The translations under genes and the position numbers were made by a program. A model generated the notes under the pieces. That model did not search any database. It was not told the DNA's origin and saw nothing but the letters and a program-made list of their open reading frames with translations. Shown here one piece after another: positions 8,655 to 16,939 of a stretch of 49,395 bases of DNA. Numbering within the stretch: the first letter of the stretch is position 1; each line of letters opens with the position of its first letter. The DNA comes from a virus. The stretch covers positions 1 through 49,395 of IMG/VR virus record IMGVR_UViG_3300046522_000138, one strand, 5' to 3'.

Positions 8655-9821
8655 ATGAAAATTGTTAAGCCGTTCGTTGTTAAAAACAGCAATCTGATTA
8701 GCACAACGGTGGCAGAGAACGATGCTCCTGCGTATTCTAACACAACATCGTACACACTCGGCCAAAAAGTTATGGTGCAAAGTGCCCATAAAGTTTACCA
8801 GTCGTTGCGTGGAGGTTCTTCCGCTGTAGTAATTACATTCGCCAGTCCTGCTGTGATTGGTTGGACTGCCCACGGATTAGCCAACGGGACAGCGGTTACG
8901 TTTAGCTCTACCGGGACTTTGCCGGGAGGACTCAGTGCAGCAACTACGTACTATGTCGTAAATGCCAGCACAGACACATTTAACGTTGCGGCAACGCTTA
9001 ATGGTGTACCAATTAATACGACAAACGCGGGTAGCGGCACTTTCACTTGCTACGACACACCAAATATAGGTCATGACCCTGTAACAAGTCCGACTTGGTG
9101 GTTAGATTGTGGAAGTACAAATGTTTGGCGCCCGTTCGATTCTCTTGTGCAGACACAACTGACAGCAAGTGAATACGCATCGTTTGTAGTAAATATCCCT
9201 CAACAACTTGACACTGTTGCTTTGCTAAATCTTACAGAGGGCACCACTCAAGTTATTGTGCAAGTGGACTATCTTGCAGATAGCTCTACAGTGTACTTCA
9301 AGTCTCACTATTTGTACACTGACGAATCCCCTGTCAAAAACTGGTATGAATATTATTTCACAGAGTTTAGGCAGAAGCAAGATTTGATTATTACGGATAT
9401 TCCACCATTCTTGAACGTCAACGTCACAGTTTCGCTCTTAGGAGGTTCGGGAGCAACTGTAGGTGTTGGTGCTGTGATTTATGGCAAAGCTAAAGACATC
9501 TCTAGCGCACAATTAGGTGTTGAGCAAGGAGCGAAGATCAGTATCACAGACTATTCTGTTAAGACTACAGATGACTTTGGCAACTACACAATTACACCTA
9601 GGGCGTTTGCTAAACGAGCTAACTGGGATGTTTGGGTAGATAACACAGATTTGGATTTTGTCTATAACTACCTCTCGTCTATTCGCACTACACCTATTCT
9701 ATATTTAGGCAGTGGTAAGTACAGCACAATGTCTGTTTATGGCTTCTATAAATCTTGGGAGATTGCTGTGCAATACCCAGATGTCAGTGTTTGCACGATG
9801 GAAATTGACGGCCTCACGTAA
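8655..9821 (+). CDS. Minor tail protein with an inserted beta-sandwich domain
   Basis: This 388-residue protein lies directly after the tape measure gene, where distal tail or baseplate-hub proteins are encoded. Residues about 58-130 form a domain with the pattern HGLANGTAVTFSSTG, LPGGLSA.TTYYVV, DTFNVA. It resembles the FCCH-like beta-sandwich often inserted in phage structural proteins. The rest is aromatic-rich (YESPVKNWYEYYFTEF-like). The ribosome site is AAGGA before ATG, just after the terminator hairpin. It may form the tail tip and position the fibres. The exact role is not determined by sequence. Confidence 0.7.
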   Translation: MKIVKPFVVKNSNLISTTVAENDAPAYSNTTSYTLGQKVMVQSAHKVYQSLRGGSSAVVITFASPAVIGWTAHGLANGTAVTFSSTGTLPGGLSAATTYYVVNASTDTFNVAATLNGVPINTTNAGSGTFTCYDTPNIGHDPVTSPTWWLDCGSTNVWRPFDSLVQTQLTASEYASFVVNIPQQLDTVALLNLTEGTTQVIVQVDYLADSSTVYFKSHYLYTDESPVKNWYEYYFTEFRQKQDLIITDIPPFLNVNVTVSLLGGSGATVGVGAVIYGKAKDISSAQLGVEQGAKISITDYSVKTTDDFGNYTITPRAFAKRANWDVWVDNTDLDFVYNYLSSIRTTPILYLGSGKYSTMSVYGFYKSWEIAVQYPDVSVCTMEIDGLT

Positions 9822-9844
9822 GAAATAATTAGGATCATAATAAA

Positions 9845-11908
9845 ATGGCAATTACACCTCTACCAACACCCCCTTCAAGGCAAGACCCTGCAAACTTCTC
9901 CAGCAGGGCAGATGCTTTCTTTGACGCACTCCCACAATTCGCGTCAGAGGTTAATAGTTTGTCCCCTTCTCTGGGTTTCAGAGTGGCGTCTTATACTGAG
10001 TTGCGGGCTGTCACGTCGGATGTACAAGCCATTTATGTTAGCGGGTATCTAGTAACTCGTGCACCAACCGGGGTTGCGGGCATTTTTGTAAGGGATGATG
10101 CCGATACCACATCTGCTGATAACGGTGGCACAATTATTGTCGCTTCAAACGGCGTTAGGTGGAAACGGCAATTCGACGGCATGATGAATGTTCTGTGGTT
10201 TGGCGCGGACCCTTCGTACACTACAAACTCAAGCCCTGCGTTCCAAGCGGCTATCTTAGCGGGCAGTTGGAACGGCACGAGCATATACGTTCCAAACGGA
10301 ACTTATAGGGATCAAGACGGTATTGTCATTGGTACATACAACGGTCAAAATTGCTATAGCGTTCGACTGATTGGTGAGAGCACGCACGGCACTGTAATTC
10401 TTCGTCCTAAGGGCTATAGTTCTGGGCCTATCCTCACTGTCTCCGGCTTCCACAATCTTCCTGAGACAATGACATTGTTGAGTGAGGTCAACGCTGCTGG
10501 TACTGACTACTCAGCATCTCATGGCGTATATATTCGAGGTAACCCCCAAACTGGCACCAACGGGAATGGCACCAAAGAGAACAACTTCAAAAACCTCAAG
10601 ATTATGCGTTGTGGTCTTGGTGTGCAATTGGGCAATTACACGGTTGACGGAGTTGATCCCGATATTGAGACTAACCTGTTACAAGGCATCGAGATCAGCC
10701 AGTGCAACGGCGGCATCTTCTACAACGGACAGAACATCCTGCACAACCATTTGTTTGCCTGCCATATCGTAGATTGCCGTGACTTCCTAATCAAACAAAC
10801 TAGGGGTGGAGATTTCTCGGCGCAGCGATGCTACTTCGGCGGGCTGTTTGACTACTTGACGGGTAACTACAATGTACCGGCAACTGAGAAGATACTAGTA
10901 CAAAACGGCAATGTTTACATGAACGAGTGCCGTTCGGAAGATTGGCAATCTAGTACAGGCAATGCAACGCCACGGTGGGTTGTCAATGTAACGTCCACAG
11001 ATTCCAAGATTATTCACCTTGTGGGTAATACCTTCACCACTCGTGACAACTCTACAACTGAGCCTTGTGTTAATTTGTCTGGGCAAGGGACTGGTGGTAA
11101 TGCCTCCTGTAAAGCAATCCTTGTAGGTAATACGTTCGGCGGCTATGTTGGTATCAATACTATCGACATTTTCTCTGTCGGTAATAGCTATCTTGGCACA
11201 GCGAGTGGTGGCAACGGTGTTGCCGACGGTAAGCTTCGCAGCGCGAATCAGAAGACTCAGAATTTCAGGGAAGTTTATTTTGATTCCAATCAGGACTCTC
11301 AAGTTGGTAATCTGATTATCAAGACTGCCTCCGGTAATATGATTAAGCATGTGCGCTCGGCTGTCGCTGTCAACTCCGAGTGGCTTGGTAACTGGTTCTA
11401 CACAGACCCTGATTCTGGTGGCCTTAGTTGGGCGCGTGGAATGGGTGTTCGGGTTAACAATGCTACAGGTGGCCAAGAGACAGCCTCCCTGATTCGAAGT
11501 GTGCGTAACAACGGCGGATTCTCTTCTGTTGTTGAAACTATCGGCTCTGCGGCTCCGACAGCAGGTACGTGGTCTGTGGGAGATAAGTGCATTAACAACA
11601 GTGCTAGTGTTTCGACAGACTATTGGAAAGTTGTTACGGCAGGCACTCCGGGAACTTGGGTGGCAAACCGCAAACGCGGCTCGTTCACACTTTCAGCAGC
11701 AGCTACTACGACAGTTAACGACACGGACGTGACAGCTACAAGCACAATCATGCTCATGCCTACCAATGCTGCTGCTGCTACGCTTATGGGAAGTGCTAAA
11801 GCGTTGTATATCAGCGCACGTACAGCAGGTACATCGTTTGCTGTCTCTACTGCATCTGCTGCGGCCGCTGCTGGAACAGAAACTTTTGAATATCAGTTGT
11901 GCAACTAA
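9845..11908 (+). CDS. Tail fibre or tailspike, pectate-lyase-like beta-helix
   Basis: This 687-residue protein is probably the main receptor-binding or depolymerase protein. Its N-terminus (MAITPLPTPPSR.DP..FSSRADAF) is a conserved adaptor repeated in the next gene. Near residues 115-165 is WFGADPSYTTNSSPAFQAAI followed by IYVPNGTY, the usual opening of a right-handed beta-helix, and repeated short strands with NTF, GNS and Asn ladders follow to about 430. The C-terminal part is small-residue rich (AAAATL, ASAAAAAGT), typical of trimerising phage spikes. Whether it cleaves a polysaccharide cannot be told from sequence. Confidence 0.85.
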   Translation: MAITPLPTPPSRQDPANFSSRADAFFDALPQFASEVNSLSPSLGFRVASYTELRAVTSDVQAIYVSGYLVTRAPTGVAGIFVRDDADTTSADNGGTIIVASNGVRWKRQFDGMMNVLWFGADPSYTTNSSPAFQAAILAGSWNGTSIYVPNGTYRDQDGIVIGTYNGQNCYSVRLIGESTHGTVILRPKGYSSGPILTVSGFHNLPETMTLLSEVNAAGTDYSASHGVYIRGNPQTGTNGNGTKENNFKNLKIMRCGLGVQLGNYTVDGVDPDIETNLLQGIEISQCNGGIFYNGQNILHNHLFACHIVDCRDFLIKQTRGGDFSAQRCYFGGLFDYLTGNYNVPATEKILVQNGNVYMNECRSEDWQSSTGNATPRWVVNVTSTDSKIIHLVGNTFTTRDNSTTEPCVNLSGQGTGGNASCKAILVGNTFGGYVGINTIDIFSVGNSYLGTASGGNGVADGKLRSANQKTQNFREVYFDSNQDSQVGNLIIKTASGNMIKHVRSAVAVNSEWLGNWFYTDPDSGGLSWARGMGVRVNNATGGQETASLIRSVRNNGGFSSVVETIGSAAPTAGTWSVGDKCINNSASVSTDYWKVVTAGTPGTWVANRKRGSFTLSAAATTTVNDTDVTATSTIMLMPTNAAAATLMGSAKALYISARTAGTSFAVSTASAAAAAGTETFEYQLCN

Positions 11909-11944
11909 TGGTGGCGCATAAACAATACAACAAGGGAATTTGTA

Positions 11945-12928
11945 ATGGCAATTACACCTCTACCGTCGCCTCCAAGTCGGAGTGACCCAACTACGTTTTC
12001 AAGCAAGGCTGATACTTTTCTGTCGGCTTTGCCAACTTTTGCAGTGGAAGCAAATACTCTTGCGGCAGCACTGAACGCAATTGCAGCAGGCGGGGCATTT
12101 GCTATGCAGTACACGTTCGACAGCGCTACAACAAATATTGATCCTGGCATCGGTAAGTTCCGTCTTTCTGGCTCTGTGCAGAATACCTCCGCTGCAATCT
12201 TTATCGACACTACGAGCGCCGACAATGCAGACTACAGTGCTGCGCTTGATAGGTTTGATGCGTCTACCAGTGCAGCAAAAGGCTACCTCATGCTTAAGAA
12301 GGCTGACGATGCTTCAAAGTGGCTGCTGTTCTACGTGACAGGACGTGCTGGAACGTCCGGATACAGGGCTTTTTATATTACGTTTGTTGCTGGGTCTTCC
12401 GCCAGCCCTTTTGCAAATAATAACTCGGTTATTATCCAATACACCCCTAACGGAGATAAGGGGGATATAGGAGCTACGCCCACCTTCCCTTACATTTACG
12501 TGAGAGACGAAAAGACGAGCGGAACAGGGGCAGGTACAGCCAGTAATGGTTCCACTGCGAGGACATTGAACACTGTAAAAGTAAACACAATTACAGGAGC
12601 CTCCCTATCCTCTAATGCAGTGACGCTCCCCGCTGGAACGTACGAATACGTTGGTAGTGTTCCGGGTTATATGGTGAATAACCATCAGGCGCAATTGTGG
12701 AATTCTACAGATGGCACTCAAATAGATGCAGGCACAAGTGAATACGCATCTTCCGCATACAATGCACAGAACAGGTCGATTGTTCGTGGCGCTTTTACCA
12801 TCGCATCAAGCAAGACTATTACTCTTCGACACCTTATTACAAACGGTGGTGCTGGTACATTCGGTCAAGCTGCATCTAACGGCGTCGTAGAAGTTTATGC
12901 TGAATTATGGATTAAGAAGGTGGCTTAA
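11945..12928 (+). CDS. Second tail fibre with the shared N-terminal adaptor
   Basis: The first 40 or so of 327 residues (MAITPLPSPPSRSDPTTFSS) closely match the upstream fibre, so both proteins probably attach to the same tail site. The body differs: a beta-rich middle, a short collagen-like NGDKGDIG stretch near residue 177, and a C-terminal TNF- or lectin-like beta domain (LPAGTYEYVGSVPG, ITLRHLITNGG). The stop TAA shares its last A with the next ATG. It is likely a receptor-binding protein with a distinct specificity. Confidence 0.8.
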   Translation: MAITPLPSPPSRSDPTTFSSKADTFLSALPTFAVEANTLAAALNAIAAGGAFAMQYTFDSATTNIDPGIGKFRLSGSVQNTSAAIFIDTTSADNADYSAALDRFDASTSAAKGYLMLKKADDASKWLLFYVTGRAGTSGYRAFYITFVAGSSASPFANNNSVIIQYTPNGDKGDIGATPTFPYIYVRDEKTSGTGAGTASNGSTARTLNTVKVNTITGASLSSNAVTLPAGTYEYVGSVPGYMVNNHQAQLWNSTDGTQIDAGTSEYASSAYNAQNRSIVRGAFTIASSKTITLRHLITNGGAGTFGQAASNGVVEVYAELWIKKVA

Positions 12929-13371
12929 TGGACGAACAACCAATTCGGTACGTAACGTATCTTGACAATCTTAACCTTGATGGTTGCTATTTTCAAGTGC
13001 CTTTGAAAGAGCACGAGGGAAGGATGATCGAAGTGTCGCAAGAGATTGCAGAGTCTTGGGTGTACTACAAAGTTAATGCTGGCAGGGACGGGGTGGAGTT
13101 TATTCAAGAATCTGTAAACACTTCCCCCGTTGTCCCGCATCAAGTGACGATGCGTCAAGCAAGACTTGCCCTTCTTCAGATTGGCAAACTGAGTGCTGTA
13201 GATGCCTCGATTGATGCACTTCCTAGCCCTGATAAAGAAGTGGCCCGCATCGAGTGGGAGTTTTCTAGCACTGTCGAGCGAAATAGAGACATTACAAATG
13301 CTATCGCATATGCGCTCGGTATGAGTGAACAGGAGTTGGATAGTTTGTTTATCGCAGCGTCTGAACTGTAG
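12928..13371 (+). CDS. Fibre-associated protein with a C-terminal phage helical domain
   Basis: This 147-residue protein is translationally coupled to the preceding fibre gene (TAATG). The C-terminal half (MRQARLALLQIGKLSAVDA, then ARIEWEF...ALGMSEQELDSLF) is a small helical domain often found at the end of proteins encoded beside tail fibres. A fibre chaperone or accessory role is plausible but inferred. Confidence 0.65.
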   Translation: MDEQPIRYVTYLDNLNLDGCYFQVPLKEHEGRMIEVSQEIAESWVYYKVNAGRDGVEFIQESVNTSPVVPHQVTMRQARLALLQIGKLSAVDASIDALPSPDKEVARIEWEFSSTVERNRDITNAIAYALGMSEQELDSLFIAASEL

Positions 13372-13379
13372 AGGGCGGC

Positions 13380-13886
13380 ATGAGATATTTTGAATTTAAG
13401 GAGGTCTGTCAGAGCGGCGATATTATAGCCGTCTCGCACCAGGAGTGGGGAACTATCTCTGACATCGAAAGCCAAATCGTTCGCATGGCTACGGAGTCCG
13501 AATACAGTCATGTAGCTGTGGTTTGGAAAGACAAGAATGGTGAGCCTTATGTTTTGGAGGCCACAGTACCTTCAGTAGGAATACACCCTATTGGGCGTTA
13601 CCTGAAAAACGGTTTTTACTGGATTCAGATGGCAGATAAACCAATGACATCTGAAGAAGAATCTTATGGTTTTGCGCACATTGGAGACTCTTACAGCAAA
13701 ATACAGGCGGTGGAAGGGTTTTTCAACATGCTGGACATCGCACAGGATCGCAAGTGGCAGTGTAGTGAGCTTACCATTTCTATGCGAAGGCTCTCCGGTG
13801 TGGATTTAGGTCCGACAGCCACTCCTGCTGATGTGGTAAGAAAAGCAATGTCGCTAGGGTACACCCTTACGTTTGTTGAGGTGTAA
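13380..13886 (+). CDS. Permuted NlpC/P60-like (YiiX/YaeF type) cysteine amidase
   Basis: This 168-residue protein shows the order expected for a permuted papain-like fold: SGDIIAV (12-18), EYSHVAVV with the candidate catalytic His44, VLEA with Glu60, and WQCSEL with the candidate nucleophile Cys128, followed by TPADVVRKA. Family members act on peptidoglycan peptides or lipids. It follows the fibre genes and precedes the lysis block, so it could help lysis or be a virion-associated cell wall enzyme. The gap to the previous gene is 8 bases. Confidence 0.75.
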   Translation: MRYFEFKEVCQSGDIIAVSHQEWGTISDIESQIVRMATESEYSHVAVVWKDKNGEPYVLEATVPSVGIHPIGRYLKNGFYWIQMADKPMTSEEESYGFAHIGDSYSKIQAVEGFFNMLDIAQDRKWQCSELTISMRRLSGVDLGPTATPADVVRKAMSLGYTLTFVEV

Positions 13887-13889
13887 CAT

Positions 13890-14471
13890 ATGCAGGAGTG
13901 TACCGATTGCAAAACAACCAAAGATTTTTCCCACTTTCGATTTAGGACCGACACAGGCAAGCATAGAACAAGATGCTTGGCATGCGAAAAAGAGTACAAA
14001 AAGCGATGGTGGCAAGAATCTAAACATAATCACGCTGAGCAAAGAAAACACTACGCGGAAGAGAACAGGGAAAAACTTCTTGCACAACGTAAGAAGTTTA
14101 GGGAAGAAAATGCCGAAAAAGTAAGCAGCCAAAAGAAAAGAGCCTGCGCAAAGAACAAAGCGCACTACAGAAAAAGAGGGGCCATTAATGCTGCCAAGCG
14201 GCGTGCTGCTAAACTTCAATCTATTCCTGTGTGGGCAAATTTTGACGCCATTGAAAAATTTTACGAGTCGGCCAGAGGACTTTCTATGCTTCTTGGCGAA
14301 TGGTATCACGTAGATCACATCGTCCCACTCAAGTCTCCATACGTGTGCGGATTGCACTGTGAGCATAACATGCAAATTCTCACCCAGTTTGAAAATTTTA
14401 GCAAAAACAACCGCTGGTGGCCTGACATGTGGGAGCCAGTACCACTAGAGGAAATTACAAATGGATTATAG
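13890..14471 (+). CDS. HNH homing endonuclease with an N-terminal zinc finger
   Basis: This 193-residue protein begins with a Cys4 finger (ECTDC, then RCLAC), continues through a long Lys/Arg/Glu-rich helical linker (about 35-105), and ends with an HNH core YHVDHIVPL...CGLHCEHNMQIL near 143-167. This arrangement is common in free-standing phage homing endonucleases. It overlaps the next gene by 11 bases and sits between the amidase and the lysis genes, as an insertion would. Confidence 0.85.
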   Translation: MQECTDCKTTKDFSHFRFRTDTGKHRTRCLACEKEYKKRWWQESKHNHAEQRKHYAEENREKLLAQRKKFREENAEKVSSQKKRACAKNKAHYRKRGAINAAKRRAAKLQSIPVWANFDAIEKFYESARGLSMLLGEWYHVDHIVPLKSPYVCGLHCEHNMQILTQFENFSKNNRWWPDMWEPVPLEEITNGL

Positions 14472-14745
14472 CGTTGTGGCAGGGCCAATACAAGCCCTTT
14501 TGGGAGCGCTGTGCGCTGTGCTTTGGGCGTCGCTCCAAGAGACTAAGAAAAAGGCTGAACGTGTTGAGAATGATCTGGCGGCTTATCGCGTTCACGTAGC
14601 GGAAACTTACGCCTCTAGTGTAGAACTCAAGGATGCGCTGGCCAGTATCAATAAAACTTTTGAGGCTTATTCTAGTAAGCTTGATATCAGGCTTGATCGC
14701 ATCGAGGCTAAGATTGACAAGAAAGCAGACAAGAAAGAGGGATGA
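14461..14745 (+). CDS. Small membrane coiled-coil protein of the lysis block
   Basis: This 94-residue protein has one hydrophobic N-terminal segment (about 6-24, GPIQALLGALCAVLWAS) followed by a charged heptad-like helix (26-94, ending KKADKKEG). The topology resembles a short inner-membrane spanin or a holin accessory protein. The next gene is the endolysin, one base after its TGA. No matching outer-membrane lipoprotein is clear, so the spanin assignment stays tentative. Confidence 0.6.
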   Translation: MDYSVVAGPIQALLGALCAVLWASLQETKKKAERVENDLAAYRVHVAETYASSVELKDALASINKTFEAYSSKLDIRLDRIEAKIDKKADKKEG

Positions 14746-14746
14746 A

Positions 14747-15154
14747 ATGATTAATTCACGTTCGCTAGATGACTTGACGCCTGCCATGAAGGTCAAGTGT
14801 CAGCAGTTTATTGAGAAGTGTAAGGAAGCTGGTGTAGACGTAATCATCACGTCTACGTACAGGGACTTTGAAAGCCAGAACGCCTTGTATGCGCAGGGTA
14901 GGACAAAGCCGGGGGCGAAGGTGACGAATGCGAAAGCTGGAGAAAGCTTCCACAACTTCCGTGTGGCATTCGACTTCTGCCCAGTTGTTGGTGGCAAAGC
15001 AATGTGGAGTGACATCAAGACGTTCACTAAGTGTGGGGAGATTGGCGAGTCGATTGGCTTGGCTTGGGCTGGCCGGTGGAGCAGCTTCAAGGAATATGCC
15101 CACTTGCAAGAGGCAGGTCACACACTGGAAGAGTTGAGGAAAAATCATGTTTGA
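14747..15154 (+). CDS. Endolysin, L-Ala-D-Glu (M15/VanY family) peptidase
   Basis: This 135-residue zinc peptidase would cut the peptide stem of peptidoglycan at lysis. It has the family motif SFHNFRVAFD with zinc ligands His69 and Asp76, and EYAHLQ with His119 as third ligand. STYRDFESQNALYAQGR is the usual upstream block. The motif Gly between His and Asp is Arg72 here. The ATG at 14747 follows the previous stop by one base and sits at the natural family start; a longer reading would begin inside the upstream gene. Its end overlaps a remnant start codon at 15147. Confidence 0.92.
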   Translation: MINSRSLDDLTPAMKVKCQQFIEKCKEAGVDVIITSTYRDFESQNALYAQGRTKPGAKVTNAKAGESFHNFRVAFDFCPVVGGKAMWSDIKTFTKCGEIGESIGLAWAGRWSSFKEYAHLQEAGHTLEELRKNHV

Positions 15155-15203
15155 AAAGATGAAGGCCTTAGGGGTAAAAGCAATCGAGGTGGTGTGGTGC
15201 TAG
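15147..15203 (+). pseudogene. Orphaned 5' end of the holin gene left by endonuclease insertion
   Basis: ATG at 15147 overlaps the endolysin stop and encodes MFEKMKALGVKAIEVVWC before TAG. The first eight codons match the start of the holin at 15780 (MLEKMKAL) in protein and mostly in DNA; both contain AAGATGAAGGC. The simplest reading is that the holin gene once began here, directly coupled to the endolysin, and was cut off by the GIY-YIG gene. Confidence 0.65.
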
Positions 15204-15817
15204 GAAGCGGTGTCTATCTAATCACAAACAAAATTACTGAGAAGGTTTACATCGGAAGCTCGGTAGACATTCGAAGACGGTGGAATCAGCACAGGTCTTA
15301 TCTCCGCAACAACAAACATCCAAATAAGAAATTGCAAAACTCTTGGAATAAGCACGGCGAAAACGCATTTATTTTTAAGGTGCTATGTTCTGTGGATGAC
15401 CCAAACACCTTGCACGTTTTTGAGCAGTTTTGGATTAATGTCTATGATTCAAAAGATTCAGGGTACAACCTAGCAGAAGTCGCTGGTAGCAACCTAGGCA
15501 TGCGCCATACAGACGAGGCTAAAGCGAAGATATCCGCAGCTTCAAAAGGACGAAAAATGTCTGACGAATGGAAGGCAAAGATTTCGCTTGCTAACAGCTC
15601 ACCGCGTGGCCCCATGTCAGAAGCTACTAAAGAGAAGCTTAGGGCAGCGCACACAGGTAAAAAGCACACAGAAGAAGCTAAGGCGAAGATGCGAGGACGG
15701 AAGTTGTCCGCTGAGACTCTGGCTAAAAGGGCAGCAACACTTGCTTTAAATAAAGCTAAACGACAAGAAGAGGTATCTAGTGTTAGAGAAGATGAAGGCT
15801 CTCTGGAGCCTGTTTAA
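15194..15817 (+). CDS. GIY-YIG homing endonuclease with NUMOD3 repeats
   Basis: This 207-residue protein opens with GVYLITN (6-12) and VYIGSS (19-24), then RRRWNQH and later W.KHGENAF: a complete GIY-YIG nuclease core. The C-terminal half carries several NUMOD3-type DNA-binding repeats (HTDEAKAKISAASKGRKMS, GPMSEATKEKLRAAHTGKK, HTEEAKAKM). The start is GTG at 15194; the frame is open upstream to 15155 but offers no better start. The 3' end overlaps the holin gene by 38 bases. It occupies the space between the endolysin and the holin. Confidence 0.92.
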   Translation: MVLGSGVYLITNKITEKVYIGSSVDIRRRWNQHRSYLRNNKHPNKKLQNSWNKHGENAFIFKVLCSVDDPNTLHVFEQFWINVYDSKDSGYNLAEVAGSNLGMRHTDEAKAKISAASKGRKMSDEWKAKISLANSSPRGPMSEATKEKLRAAHTGKKHTEEAKAKMRGRKLSAETLAKRAATLALNKAKRQEEVSSVREDEGSLEPV

Positions 15818-16238
15818 ACAAGGTGAGTCCGTCGCGGACCCTGCTAAGTGGAAGACTCGGCAGATTACAGTGACGATGCTCGCAGGTCTATTAATGGCTG
15901 TTGTACAACTGGCTAGGGTATTTGGGCATGAGATTCCAATCGATAATGACACAGCGCTGGTTATTGCGGGCGGTATTATTGCCATCTTTAATACTGTTTT
16001 CACAATCACTACAAGCAAACACATCGGATTGCCCTCGACTTCCGTACGAGAAGCCAAACAGACTTTGCGAAGCGTTGAGCAACCGGCCGCAGAAGAATCC
16101 TCCCAAGTGCAAGCTGAAAGCGCACCTGCTGTTGAACGAGGAAGTGATGTCTCAACAATCGATGATGACGTACGTGCCCGAGCAATTGAATGGGCAAGAC
16201 GACATAGCGCAATCAACGGTCTATCGAATGATGCTTGA
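15780..16238 (+). CDS. Probable holin (two transmembrane segments)
   Basis: This 152-residue protein has a short cationic N-terminus, two hydrophobic helices (about 27-46, ITVTMLAGLLMAVVQLARVF, and 58-79, ALVIAGGIIAIFNTVFTITT) and a long polar C-terminal tail. The size and two-helix topology next to an endolysin suggest a holin that permeabilises the inner membrane. The start is GTG at 15780, inside the end of the endonuclease gene. Its first residues repeat the orphan start at 15147. Confidence 0.7.
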   Translation: MLEKMKALWSLFKQGESVADPAKWKTRQITVTMLAGLLMAVVQLARVFGHEIPIDNDTALVIAGGIIAIFNTVFTITTSKHIGLPSTSVREAKQTLRSVEQPAAEESSQVQAESAPAVERGSDVSTIDDDVRARAIEWARRHSAINGLSNDA

Positions 16239-16284
16239 TAGCGTCAAAGGGATTGACGTGTCGCTGTATTGTCGAATAGAATAA
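16147..16284 (+). CDS. Possible small protein overlapping the holin end
   Basis: ATG at 16147 has an AGGAAG ribosome site six to nine bases upstream and opens a 45-residue frame (MSQQSMMTYVPEQLNG to SLYCRIE). It overlaps the holin in another frame and extends 46 bases beyond it, to just before the terminator. There is no recognisable motif. It may be chance. Confidence 0.35.
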   Translation: MSQQSMMTYVPEQLNGQDDIAQSTVYRMMLDSVKGIDVSLYCRIE

Positions 16285-16290
16285 CAAGCG

Positions 16291-16380
16291 TGAACCCCTG
16301 ATCCGGTAATTCACGCTTTCCTTAGCAACTCTTGGTAGAGAGTTCGTTTCGCCCCTTCACGAAAGTGTTGGGGCATTTTT
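16291..16380 (+). terminator. Terminator region between the convergent late and middle gene blocks
   Basis: Two hairpins lie in the 105-base gap between converging genes. One has arms AAGCGTGAA and TTCACGCTT. The other (16351-16374) has GCCCC...CAC GAAA GTG...GGGGC with two internal T-T mismatches, followed by ATTTTTATTT. They probably end plus-strand late transcription and may also act on the minus strand. Confidence 0.65.
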
Positions 16381-16389
16381 ATTTGTTGA

Positions 16390-16686
16390 TTATGCTGCGT
16401 GCTTCAGTGCAGACAGGAATACACCAAGTTTGTTATACGCGGTCACGGCTGCTGCCACCATTGCCGTAATACTGGTGATAAGTGCTTCAAACTTAGGGAA
16501 ATCTGGGTCAATCTGTTGCGCACTTAACGCCGACTGGTTGTAGATGGTTTCAAGCGTGTCGATGACCCACGCCAGTTTCGCTGCACCGTTTCCTGCGCCG
16601 GGGAAGTCAATTTCAGCTTGCTTCACTGCTGCGTTGACAAAAGGCACAAGGCTGAGAATGATGCGACCAGTGATAGAGATGTTCAT
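16390..16686 (-). CDS. Small hydrophobic phage protein of unknown function
   Basis: This 98-residue protein has hydrophobic stretches at both ends (IILSLVPFVNAAV near 9-21, ITAMVAAAVTAYNKLGVFLSAL near 73-94) and an amphipathic middle. Similar small proteins ending in a V.A.N.LG.F motif occur in many phages, often near lysis or tail genes. It is the last gene of the minus-strand block. The function is unknown. Confidence 0.6.
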   Translation of the reverse strand: MNISITGRIILSLVPFVNAAVKQAEIDFPGAGNGAAKLAWVIDTLETIYNQSALSAQQIDPDFPKFEALITSITAMVAAAVTAYNKLGVFLSALKHAA

Positions 16687-16939
16687 GTTAGCTTTCCTTT
16701 AAGTGTGCCTTTCGGCGGTTCGGTAGAGTTGTGCTTCACGGCCATTTAGCTCTTGTTCTGTCAGATTCGGAGGGAAGCACCTTGTTCCGAATCAGCATGT
16801 TTGTAAGTGTATGCCTACATTCCGTTGGTGTCTAGCAATATCTGTGAGAAATCACGACCTATAACAACACCGTATACATAATCTAACGCAATTATTGCAT
16901 TGACAACAGATATTGTCAGTTAATCATCAAGCGAGGATG
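16687..16939. other. Intergenic region with two inverted repeats
   Basis: This gap of about 250 bases upstream of the minus-strand gene at 16390-16686 holds GATTCGGA/TCCGAATC (16764-16771 and 16786-16793, loop 14). It also holds TGACAA-CAGATA-TTGTCA beside the near-palindrome GCAATTATTGC (about 16889-16919). The second group lies just after the stop of the DsbA-like gene in the minus direction and could be a terminator or an operator. No convincing promoter of the TTGACA type is visible here. Confidence 0.4.

Noticed and set aside
15147-15817. A group I intron carrying the GIY-YIG gene inside the holin
   Set aside because: The nuclease frame continues into the holin coding sequence, leaving no room for the 3' half of an intron core, and the holin start is duplicated rather than split. 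A free-standing insertion fits better.
15901-16284. A 127-codon frame overlapping the holin gene, considered as an embedded Rz1-like spanin
   Set aside because: The N-terminal hydrophobic stretch has no lipobox and the frame starts in the middle of holin membrane helix codons without a ribosome site. Only the 3' part (16147-16284) is kept as a weak candidate.
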